Below are positions 1 through 4,897 of a stretch of 5,249 nucleotides of DNA, in pieces. The notes beneath the pieces were generated by a model. That model was given only the letters and a program-made list of their open reading frames with translations, had not been told where the DNA came from and ran no database searches. The stretch lies in contig NZ_JOJM01000158.1 in NCBI RefSeq assembly GCF_000720325.1, positions 1 through 5,249 of the forward strand. Reading direction: 5' to 3'. The stretch is from Streptomyces sp. NRRL B-1347. Lineage in GTDB: Bacteria > Actinomycetota > Actinomycetes > Streptomycetales > Streptomycetaceae. How positions within the stretch are numbered: the stretch's first letter is position 1; each line of letters starts with the position of its first letter. The translations under genes were made by a program, and so were the position numbers.

Positions 1-255
1 CATCTCTTCTTCGCCGTCAAGGATGCGCATGGCCTGGTCGTGGGGGAGCAGGCGCAGGGTGCCGCGTTCCTTTTGGAGCTCGTACCGGGCGATAGCGAGT
101 GCGTCTTCGAGGTCTTCCAGGTCGCTGTCGGCGATCAGTGAGGCACCGACGGGAACTCCGCGGTCAGTGAGGGTGATGCGCTCGTGCTGGGCGGCGGCAC
201 GGCGTGCGAGTTCGCCGATCTTGGCCCGTGCTTCGACGATCGAGTACGTAGACAT
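1..255 (-). CDS. Phd/YefM-type antitoxin (3' end outside window)
   Basis: Probable antitoxin of a type II toxin-antitoxin pair. Such proteins bind and neutralise a partner toxin and repress their own promoter. The 85 codons present start at ATG 255-253 with MSTYSIVEARAKIGELARR, then ERITLTDRGVPVGASLIA and an acidic DLEDLEDALAIARYEL helix. This is the family order: an N-terminal beta strand and helix, a 'R-G-x-P-V' strand pair, then an acidic helix that contacts the toxin. Family members usually have about 80-95 residues, so the stop probably lies only a few codons beyond the edge, with a RelE/ParE- or Doc-type toxin after it. I cannot see that toxin, so the pairing is inferred. AAGG at 266-263 lies 7 nt before the ATG and could serve as the ribosome binding site. 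Family assignment is good; the cognate toxin type is unknown. Confidence 0.82.
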   Translation of the reverse strand, partial: MSTYSIVEARAKIGELARRAAAQHERITLTDRGVPVGASLIADSDLEDLEDALAIARYELQKERGTLRLLPHDQAMRILDGEEEM

Positions 256-261
256 GCATCT

Positions 262-290
262 ACCTTACACTGTGGACGTTCATCTGTAAT
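262..290 (-). promoter_or_regulatory. Candidate promoter of the antitoxin gene, possibly leaderless
   Basis: On the minus strand, ATTACA (290-285; 4 of 6 matches to TTGACA) is followed after 17 nt by TAAGGT (267-262), which fits the actinobacterial TANNNT -10 pattern. The -10 ends only 6 nt before the ATG, so transcription could start at or next to the start codon and give a leaderless mRNA. The region also holds imperfect dyads: TTACA/TGTAA arms at 285-289 and 265-269, and GACGT/ACGTC arms at 275-279 and 292-296. These could be an autoregulatory operator but are too weak to name with confidence. Confidence 0.35.
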
Positions 291-375
291 GACGTCCGCG
301 GGGGTGGTGTATCGACGGCCACTCGGTGATCTTGTTTTGAGGCCATGCGGTGAGTTCGGTGGGCAGGTCAGGATG

Positions 376-393
376 GTGTCCCGCCGGGGACAC
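376..393. repeat. Short perfect hairpin (GTGTCCC / GGGACAC)
   Basis: A 7-bp perfect stem with a 4-nt loop lies about 22 bp past the stop of the IS1182-type transposase fragment. It may be a 3' stem-loop of that element or part of its terminal repeat. No U-tract follows on either strand, so I do not call it an intrinsic terminator. The rest of 256-414 holds only the antitoxin promoter region and no recognisable gene. Confidence 0.35.
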
Positions 394-414
394 GGTTGGC
401 GAATTCGGTGATGC

Positions 415-643
415 CTATTGAGGTTGGAGGCGGCGGAAGCGTGAGGTCCTGGTCTTGGCGAGGGGCGTTTCGGGGAGCCAGGCGTCGGTGCGGAGAAGGT
501 TCAGGGCGGCGGCGGTCAGTACGTGCTGGAAGCGCGTCTTGTCCAGTCCCCGGTAGCGGGTCCGTCGCAGTCCGGAGCGTCGGAGTCCTTGTCCGAAGGC
601 CGCTTCGATCCCGGTGCGTGTTATATATGGGGCTTCCCCGGGA
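415..643 (-). pseudogene. C-terminal remnant of an IS1182-type transposase
   Basis: Reading the minus strand towards the TAG at 417-415 gives TRTGIEAAFGQGLRRSG, then LRRTRYRGLDKTRFQHVLT and AAALNLLRTDAW. This is the characteristic end of IS1182-group (IS5-related, DDE_Tnp_1) transposases, where G-[IV]-E-x-[AT]-x-x-Q-G carries the last catalytic glutamate, followed by RYRGL-x-KT-x-x-QHV-x-TAAA-x-N. About 65-70 residues remain of an expected 450-550. Family-like sequence starts near position 627; 628-643 may be flanking sequence. The fragment abuts the IS3 end at 644. The missing 5' portion is not found beyond the far IS3 end (4322 onward), so it was lost by deletion and not merely split by the IS3 insertion. 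It has no function in this state. Confidence 0.8.
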
Positions 644-652
644 TGGTAGACA
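641..652 (+). repeat. IS3 terminal inverted repeat, left copy
   Basis: GGATGGTAGACA matches all 12 bases of the complement of 4313-4324. Similarity continues outward to about 634 and weakly inward (ACACCGG here, ACATCACGG at the other end). This is the end that lies downstream of orfB. Confidence 0.85.
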
Positions 653-665
653 CCGGTTTGTGTGC

Positions 666-815
666 TTATGCGGTGAGTTCCAGGTTATCGGACGTGATTG
701 CGTGCTCGCGTTCGTAGTCGATCGGGCAGAGCTGCGCTCGTCCCGACGGCCCCCGTGGGCTGCTTCACGCCCAACTCACCGCGCAGATCAGCGAATTCCT
801 TCGATGTGTACTGGG
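666..815 (-). pseudogene. IS3 transposase orfB, 3' fragment with internal deletion
   Basis: This is the downstream part of the orfB cut by the outer IS30. From codon 810-808 the minus strand reads YTSKEFADLRGELGVKQPTGAVG, the segment that follows the second catalytic aspartate (HSDxGxQYTS) in IS3-family orfB. After about 24 codons the frame breaks. A different frame then reads LCPIDYEREHAITSDNLELT, ending at TAA 668-666, which is the usual orfB C-terminus (L-x-SPIDYER). The joint, around 735-745, lacks the segment that normally carries WDNAxAESFF and the NxxRxHxxLGY stretch, about 150-180 bp by family comparison. The third catalytic residue, glutamate, is therefore gone and the element cannot have made an active transposase after this deletion. 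Confidence 0.82.
811..815 (+). repeat. Target duplication of outer IS30, left copy (CTGGG)
   Basis: CTGGG here and at 3338-3342 flank the outer IS30. Joining the IS3 flanks with a single copy restores the orfB frame exactly: GGA ACC CAG TAC ACA TCG on the minus strand, HGTQYTS. The edge could move by 1-2 bp. Confidence 0.7.
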
Positions 816-841
816 CGGATTCAACTGATCGTGGCAACACC
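816..841 (+). repeat. Outer IS30 inverted repeat, left
   Basis: The left repeat reads CGGATTCAACTGATCGTG followed by GCAACACC. Against the complement of 3311-3337 the inner 8 bases are identical and about 10 of the next 18 match. Read on the minus strand, GTT GCC ACG ATC AGT TGA shows that an intact repeat carries an in-frame transposase stop when used as the right end. Confidence 0.75.
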
Positions 842-851
842 TCTGTGAGCT

Positions 852-856
852 GGAGG
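852..856 (+). promoter_or_regulatory. Ribosome binding site of outer IS30 transposase
   Basis: GGAGG lies 7 nt before ATG 864 and decides for that start over the in-frame TTG at 858, which is only 1 nt away from it. Confidence 0.6.
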
Positions 857-863
857 TTTGCGG

Positions 864-1373
864 ATGGGTGTGGGGAATCGGCAGCGGGTGGCGCGGGAGT
901 ATCGCGGGCAGATGCCGTCGCCGGGCCGGCCGGGCGTGGCCTGGCGGGAGGAGATCGCTCTGCTGCGTGCCCGGGACCTCGGCGTCCGTGCGATCGCGCG
1001 GCGTCCGGGGCGTTCGCCCTCGACGGTCTCGCGGGAGCTGAGGCGCAATGCCTCCACCCGGAGCTGCCCCTTGGAGTACCGGGCCTCGCTGGCGCAGTGG
1101 CATGCCGAGCGGCGTGCGCGGCGGCCGAGGACCGCGAAGCTGGTGGCCAGCCCGCGTCTGCGCGACCACGTGCGGGACCGGCCGGCCGGAACCCTCGTCC
1201 ACGCCGCGGACGGCCGCACCGTTGAGGGGCCGCGGGTGGCTCCGTGGAAGGGCCGGAACAAGCCGAGGCGGCAGGACCGCCTGTGGGCCACTGCATGGAG
1301 CCCGGAGCAGATATCGCAGCGGCTGAAGGCGGACTTCCCCGATGATGACTCCATGCGCATCTCCCCGGAGGCG
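864..1373 (+). pseudogene. Outer IS30 transposase, 5' part
   Basis: The first 170 codons of an IS30-family DDE transposase, split from its catalytic half (2608-3405) by the inner IS30. It starts MGVGNRQRVAREYRGQMPSP and passes directly from GRPGVAWREE into IALLRARDLGVRAIARRPGR, the HTH_38-type DNA-binding motif of IS30 proteins (AREREEIA-x-LRA...STVSRELRRN). It then continues through YRASLAQWHAERRARRP and WSPEQISQRLKADFPDDDSMRIS up to PEA. In relatives I recall, several dozen residues lie between the PGRPGVA opening and the AEREEIA helix; here they are missing without a frameshift, apparently joined at a repeated R-E-E. Beyond 1373 the frame enters the inner element and runs on meaninglessly to a stop at 1488-1490. 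Family assignment is firm; the N-terminal deletion rests on memory of the family. Confidence 0.85.
1371..1373 (+). repeat. Target duplication of inner IS30, left copy (GCG)
   Basis: GCG, or GCGG at 1371-1374, is repeated at 2608-2610 (2608-2611). One copy retained gives GAG GCG GTC TAT CAG, E-A-V-Y-Q, the expected outer IS30 sequence. A 2-3 bp duplication is usual for IS30-family insertions. Confidence 0.65.
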
Positions 1374-1375
1374 GG

Positions 1376-1399
1376 GCGGATTCCATCAGTGATTGCGAA
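1376..1399 (+). repeat. Inner IS30 inverted repeat at the transposase 3' end
   Basis: It ends ATTCCATCAGTGATTGCGAA; the transposase stop TGA (1402-1400) directly abuts it. 17 of its last 20 bases match the complement of 2584-2603. Confidence 0.85.
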
Positions 1400-2560
1400 T
1401 CACCTGGTCAATGGGCCTGTGAGGCATTCTCGCATGGCCTCGGCTGGGGTCCTGTCGCCGAGGATGAGTCGGGGGCGCCGGTTGAGCTGACGGGTGACTG
1501 CGCGGAGGTCTCGTGCGGTGTGGGCGGACAGGTCGGTTCCCTTCGGGAAGTACTGCCGCAGCAGGCCGTTCATGTTCTCGTTCGTACCGCGCTGCCAGGG
1601 CGAGTGTGGGTCACAGAAGTAGATCCGGAACCCGGTCAGCGCCTCGATGTCCTCGTGCAGGGTCAGCTCGCGGCCCTGGTCCCAGGTGAGCGTCCGCCGC
1701 AGTTGGGGCGGAATATGTGCGGTCTGCGTGATGAGCGCGTTGCGGACCTGTGGGGCCTTCCAACCGTGCGGCAGATGGATCAGGTGAACGTAGCGGGTCG
1801 CCCGCTCGACAAGGGTGCCGATCGCGGATCCCTGGCCGCGGCCGATGATCAGGTCTCCCTCCCAATGCCCGGGAGCCGTACGGTCGTTGATCTCGACGGG
1901 GCGCTCGTGGATGAGCGTCATGTTCTTGATCTTGTTGAGGGTGGGGACACCGCGACGCTGCTTCCTGCGGCGGGTGCGGCCGGCGCGGAGCTTGGCCTCA
2001 CGGCGGCCGAGGAGGCCGGCGAACAGGGCCCGGTAGATCGTCTCCGGACAGGCCCGCATGCCCGGGTCGTGCGCGTGCTCGCGGGCCAGATACCGCGCGA
2101 TCTGTTGCGGCGACCACTTCTCGGTGAGCTTCTCGCGCACCAGCGTCCGCAGCGGCTCGCTGCCGCGGATCTTCTCCTCTTCCGGGCGTCGGCGCCGCAG
2201 CAGAGTCTGGTTGTGGGCCCACCAGGGGTGGTAGCTGCCGTCCGGCTTCGCATTGCGCTTGATCTCGCGGTAGACGGTCTGAAAGCTCTTCCCGATCGAC
2301 GCGGCGATCTCCTTCACTGTCTGCTTGGCATGGAGCCCGTCGGCGATGGCGATGCGGTCGTCTTGGGTCAGGAAGCGCGGCGATATCGGGCCGGTGTCGG
2401 GGACGATCATGCTTCCAGCTTCGATGAACCAGTTCGATCCGCAGCTGGCGGAGACCCCGACCACCCGGGCGGCAGCCGCACCCTTGTAGCCCTCTCTCAG
2501 CAGCTCGAAGTACCGCTTCTTCACTGCGGTCGGCATCTTGTTGGGGGCGTACTTCGGCAT
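1400..2560 (-). CDS. IS30-family transposase, full length
   Basis: A 386-residue DDE transposase that cuts and joins the ends of its own element. An HTH_38-type DNA-binding region lies at about residues 64-103 (TQDDRIAIADGL...KEIAASIGKSFQTVYREIKRN). A second helical region follows (KWSPQQIARYLAR, 148-160), then CPETIYRALF, a basic linker (195-203), and the rve-type catalytic core. The catalytic triad is visible: D236 in GHWEGDLIIG, D294 in LTWDQGREL and E328 in RGTNENMNGLLRQYFPKGTDL, with 33 residues between the last two as usual in IS30. I chose ATG 2560, not the in-frame TTG at 2590, because the TTG lies inside the terminal repeat while the ATG has GGAAGGAG 9 nt upstream. No frameshift or missing motif is seen. 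It runs antisense to the outer IS30 gene and parallel to the IS3 gene. Confidence 0.95.
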   Translation of the reverse strand: MPKYAPNKMPTAVKKRYFELLREGYKGAAAARVVGVSASCGSNWFIEAGSMIVPDTGPISPRFLTQDDRIAIADGLHAKQTVKEIAASIGKSFQTVYREIKRNAKPDGSYHPWWAHNQTLLRRRRPEEEKIRGSEPLRTLVREKLTEKWSPQQIARYLAREHAHDPGMRACPETIYRALFAGLLGRREAKLRAGRTRRRKQRRGVPTLNKIKNMTLIHERPVEINDRTAPGHWEGDLIIGRGQGSAIGTLVERATRYVHLIHLPHGWKAPQVRNALITQTAHIPPQLRRTLTWDQGRELTLHEDIEALTGFRIYFCDPHSPWQRGTNENMNGLLRQYFPKGTDLSAHTARDLRAVTRQLNRRPRLILGDRTPAEAMRECLTGPLTR

Positions 2561-2569
2561 CCGAACGCA

Positions 2570-2577
2570 CTCCTTCC
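2570..2577 (-). promoter_or_regulatory. Ribosome binding site of inner IS30 transposase
   Basis: GGAAGGAG on the minus strand, 9 nt before ATG 2560. It fixes the start. No clear -35/-10 pair is visible in the short space to the element end, so the promoter may lie in the terminal repeat or outside. Confidence 0.75.
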
Positions 2578-2583
2578 GGGGCG

Positions 2584-2607
2584 TTCGCAATCACCGATAG
2601 AACTCAA
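2584..2607 (-). repeat. Inner IS30 inverted repeat at the transposase 5' end
   Basis: On the minus strand it reads TTGAGTTCTATC then GGTGATTGCGAA. Its tip TTGAGTTC resembles that of the outer IS30 right end (TTGGGCTC), while the inner sequences of the two elements differ. Confidence 0.85.
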
Positions 2608-2610
2608 GCG
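2608..2610 (+). repeat. Target duplication of inner IS30, right copy (GCG)
   Basis: Second copy of the GCG(G) found at 1371. It is the alanine codon from which the outer transposase frame resumes (GCG GTC TAT CAG). Confidence 0.65.
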
Positions 2611-3310
2611 GTCTATCAGGCCCTCTACGTCCAGGGACGCGGGGCGCTCAAGCGCGAGCTGGTCGCCTGCCTGCGCACCGGACGGTCACTGCGCGTCCCG
2701 CGCGAACGCTCCGGGCAGAGCGTCCGCGGGCATGTGACCGCCGATGTGCTGATCAGCGAGCGGCCCGCCGAGGCCGAGGACCGGGCCGTCCCGGGCCACT
2801 GGGAAGGCGACCTCATCATCGGCACCGGCCGGTCCGCGATCGGCACGCTGGTGGAGCGCAGCACCCGGTTCACGATGCTGCTGCACCTGCCCCGGATGGA
2901 AGGCCTCGGCACCGAACCGCGCACCAAGAACGGGCCTGCCGTGGCCGGTCGGGGCGCCGAAGCCGTGAAGGACGCGATCACCGCCACCATCACCACACTG
3001 CCCGAGCAGCTGCGCAGGTCGCTGACCCGGGATCGCGGTACGGAACTGGCTCAGCACGCCCAACTCCGCATCGACAGCGGGCTGCAGGTTTACTTCGCCG
3101 ACCCCCACAGCCCCCGGCAGCGCGGCACCAACGAAAACACCAACGGTCTCCTGCGCCAGTACTTCCCCAAGGGCACCGGCCTGTCCCGCTGGGACACCGA
3201 CGAGCTCCAGGCCGTCGCCTTCACCCTCAACAACAGACCCCGCAAGACCCTCGGATGGAAGACACCCGCCGAGGCCCTCAACGAGCACCTACTATCTCTC
3301 CAGACAGCTG

Positions 3311-3337
3311 GTGTTGCGACGAACGATCGAGCCCAAG
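3311..3337 (-). repeat. Outer IS30 inverted repeat, right
   Basis: The complement of this stretch begins CTTGGGCTCGATCGTTCGTC and ends in CGCAACACC, pairing with 816-841. It lies within the reading frame of the 3' end of the transposase gene. Confidence 0.75.
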
Positions 3338-3342
3338 CTGGG
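3338..3342 (+). repeat. Target duplication of outer IS30, right copy (CTGGG)
   Basis: Second CTGGG. Its complement CCCAG supplies the last two codons (ACC CAG, T-Q) of the IS3 orfB 5' part before the insertion. Confidence 0.7.
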
Positions 3343-4267
3343 TTCCGTGATCGCTGTGGAAGACCGCTCCGTCGGCGACCAGGTCCGTGCGCATGTGGTC
3401 GGTGATCGACCAGCCCGCCACGCGGCGGGAGAAGCAGTCGATGACCGTGGCGAAGTAGAGGTGCTCGCCGTCGCCGACAGGGAGATACGTAACATCGCCC
3501 ATGTACTTCAGGCTCGGCGCGGGCGCGGTGAAGTCCCGCTTGAACAGGTCGGGCACCGGCGTCGCGGAGGGCTCAGGGACGGTCGTGGTGACCTTCTTGC
3601 GCAGGTGGGTGCCGACGATGTTGAACTTGCGCATGACGCGGGCGACCCGCTTCTCGTTCACCCGCTCGCCCGCCCTCGCGTCCGCGTTCAGCTCGGCGGT
3701 GATCCGCGGCGAGCCGCAGGCGGCACCGGACGCCGCGTGGATCTTCTTGATCCGCCTGGCCGGCACGGCGTCCGCGTGCTCGCGCCGGGCGCGGGCCTCG
3801 GCGCCGGCCCGCCACTTGCAGAAGCTCGAGCGGACGACGCCGAGCAAGGAGCACAGCCGCGTGACCTCATGGTCTTCCTGGTGATCCTCGACGAACTGAA
3901 AGCGGCTGCCCACCAGCTCGTCCCCGACGCGAAATACTTCGTCGCCTTCCGCAGGATGTCCCGCTCCTGCGCCAGGACCTCGGTCCTGGCGCAGGCCGAC
4001 ATTCTCCTGCCGCAGCGCCGCCATCTCGGCCTCCAGCCGCGCGATGCGTTCCTCAGCCGTACTCCCGCCGGCCTGTCCCGGCCCGGATGCCGGGGGCATC
4101 CGCCCGTCCGGCCCCGGAGCTGCTCCGGCCGCCTTCACCCACTGCCGCAGCGTCTCGGCATGGATCCCAAGATCCCTCGCCACCTGCGAATACGTGAGCT
4201 TCGGATCGGACCGGTACAGGGCTATCGCGTCAGCCCGGAACTCCTCCGTGAACGGCTTGCGCCCCAT
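3338..4267 (-). pseudogene. IS3 transposase orfA-orfB, 5' part
   Basis: From ATG 4267 it reads MGRKPFTEEFRADAIALYRS, an HTH_Tnp_1-type domain (residues 1-48, ending ETLRQWVKAAG). A coiled-coil/leucine-zipper stretch follows (AEERIARLEAEMAALRQENVGL, about 71-92), as in IS3 orfA. The family ending of orfA (EVLAQERDILRKATKYFA) is present but one frame away, so an apparent 2-nt loss near 3980 takes the reading directly into the orfB frame. orfB follows: SRFQFVEDH, VTRLCSLLGVVRSSFCKWR, SGAACGSPRITAEL, then the catalytic core with the first aspartate in GDVTYLPVGDGEHLY and the second in AVFHSDHGTQ, where the outer IS30 begins. Between DHMRTDLV and AVFHSDHG some 15-18 residues seem missing compared with relatives. 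The GTG at 4294 and ATG at 4276 are in-frame alternative starts; GGAAGAG 9 nt upstream favours 4267. Confidence 0.85.
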
Positions 4268-4312
4268 CAGCGCCATCTCTTCCTCTGGATCCACAAGAAC
4301 CAGTGTCCGTGA

Positions 4313-4324
4313 TGTCTACCATCC
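4313..4324 (-). repeat. IS3 terminal inverted repeat, right copy
   Basis: The minus strand reads GGATGGTAGACA, identical to 641-652. It lies about 45 bp upstream of the orfA start. Confidence 0.85.
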
Positions 4325-4351
4325 GGGGGGAATGTTCGGAGAACACCCCGG
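4323..4351. repeat. Inverted repeat next to the IS3 end
   Basis: Outer arms CCGGGG (4323-4328) and CCCCGG (4346-4351) enclose inner arms TGTTC (4333-4337) and GAACA (4341-4345) around GGA, with a 4-nt asymmetric bulge (GGAA). It could fold as a strong hairpin beside the element, act as a protein-binding dyad, or mark an insertion hot spot. The arm orientation, TGTTC-N3-GAACA, is not that of an actinobacterial LexA box (GAAC-N4-GTTC). Confidence 0.5.
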
Positions 4352-4883
4352 CCTGGAACCGGCCGACTGGGAAATCAGAGGGCGTTGTTCGCGGGCGCAC
4401 CCACACGATTCCGATCGCCGGGGCCCCTGCGTGGAGTGCCTGCCCGTCCACATTGGTCCCGAACCATGCTCCGGGACCGCGATTCCGGCCGCTTCTGCAG
4501 CCCGCGCCTCAACCCTTCCATACCTGGGGCAGCCTGTTCACCGGGTTCCTGGCGCCCTTGGCGCACGCCCCCGGGGTGCCTCCGGGCGCCGCCTCGTGCG
4601 CCGTCTCCCCGGCCAGGGCAGCGGGCATGCTCGCGGTGTGGGCCGGTCCAGCCCCGACGGTCCGGTGGGAGCCCGAGCGGTTCCGGGCTCCTGTGACAGG
4701 CAGCGCGGGCACCTGGATCCGTAGGGTGGATGCTGTGCACGGCCGCGAGCTGGCGGTCCGGGGCCGTACCAGACCGCCGGACCGGCCCGCGGTGGCCCGT
4801 GCCCCGCCGGGGGTCTCCCTCCTCTTCACCCGGCGCCCTCCTGTACCCAGCACCCCGCATCCCAGAACCGGCCCGTACCAGAT
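4352..4883. other. Unassigned spacer, no recognisable gene
   Basis: About 530 bp between the IS3 end and the small gene at 4898. Long open frames exist on both strands, the longest on plus starting in the IS3 end at 4303, but none resembles a protein I know and none has a convincing ribosome binding site. The plus frame through about 4510-4780 has high G/C at third positions (roughly 85% by eye), so a decayed coding remnant is possible. TAGGGT at 4722-4727 could be a -10 element for the downstream gene, but no well-spaced -35 is seen (GTGACA at 4693-4698 is 23 nt away). Confidence 0.4.
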
Positions 4884-4889
4884 GAAGGA
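4884..4889 (+). promoter_or_regulatory. Ribosome binding site of the small gene
   Basis: GAAGGA 8 nt before ATG 4898, with a further GAGG closer in at 4894-4897. Spacing and sequence are near ideal and are the main reason to accept the short gene. Confidence 0.65.
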
Positions 4890-4897
4890 CTCCGAGG

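Larger units (their letters stand above)
1374..2607 (-). mobile_element. Inner IS30-family element, apparently intact
   Basis: About 1.23 kb, the normal size for this family, with a single minus-strand transposase gene. The ends are imperfect inverted repeats whose inner 11 bases, GTGATTGCGAA, are identical (1389-1399 and complement of 2584-2594), with 18 of 24 matches overall. It interrupts the outer IS30 in the opposite orientation. Boundaries may be off by 1-3 bp because GCGGGGCGG at the left end permits several placements. Confidence 0.9.
816..3337 (+). mobile_element. Outer IS30-family element, inactivated
   Basis: A plus-strand IS30-family element inserted in IS3 orfB. Its ends share an imperfect inverted repeat centred on GCAACACC (834-841 on the left, complement at 3311-3318 on the right), extending outward to about CGGATTC at 816 and GAGCCCAAG ending at 3337. 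Without the inner IS30 it is about 1290 bp. The transposase gene fills almost all of it. It is disabled by the inner insertion, appears to have lost part of the N-terminal region, and has lost the stop codon that the right repeat should contain. Given intact ends it might be mobilised in trans by a related transposase, which is inference only. Confidence 0.85.
2608..3405 (+). pseudogene. Outer IS30 transposase, catalytic 3' part
   Basis: This continues the frame broken at 1373. AVYQALYVQGRGALKRELVA precedes the catalytic core, with the first aspartate in GHWEGDLIIG (about 2809-2811), the second in LTRDRGTELA and the glutamate in RGTNENTNGLLRQYFPKGT, so all three catalytic residues remain. The tryptophan normally preceding the second aspartate is arginine here (TRDRG, not TWDRG). 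The protein should end near LLSLQTAGVAT within the right terminal repeat. Here the frame reads GTT GCG ACG AAC GAT CGA, where the left repeat has TGA in the last position. It therefore runs on through about 25 codons of IS3 sequence to TGA at 3403-3405. An internal GTG at 2734 could only start a fragment without a DNA-binding domain. Confidence 0.88.
644..4321 (-). mobile_element. Decayed IS3-family element, host of two nested IS30 elements
   Basis: The ends share the inverted repeat GGATGGTAGACA (641-652; complement at 4313-4324). Assuming the usual TG...CA tips of IS3-family elements, the element is 644-4321. orfA/orfB run on the minus strand, and the orfB stop (668-666) is about 20 bp from one end, as is usual. 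Subtracting the 2527-bp outer insertion leaves about 1150 bp, shorter than the usual 1.2-1.5 kb and in line with the internal deletions seen in orfB. No direct repeat of 3-5 bp flanks it. Instead the outer flanks are inverted copies of each other (TTCCCCGGGA at 634-643; complement of TTCCCCCCGGA at 4322-4332), so the repeats may extend beyond the assumed tips. Confidence 0.85.

Noticed and set aside
1520..2737. Long plus-strand open frame of about 405 codons
   Set aside because: It is the antisense shadow of the inner IS30 transposase, whose minus-strand frame has family motifs and a proper ribosome binding site.
1374..3337. Composite transposon with the two IS30 elements as flanking modules
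   Set aside because: The two elements are nested, not flanking, and no cargo gene lies between them. Each has its own ends and duplication.
3311..4312. Long plus-strand open frame of about 333 codons
   Set aside because: Antisense shadow of the IS3 orfA/orfB frame; no protein-like motifs.
4333..4345. LexA/SOS box at TGTTCGGAGAACA
   Set aside because: The half-sites are in the reverse order of the actinobacterial GAAC-N4-GTTC box and no gene starts just downstream.
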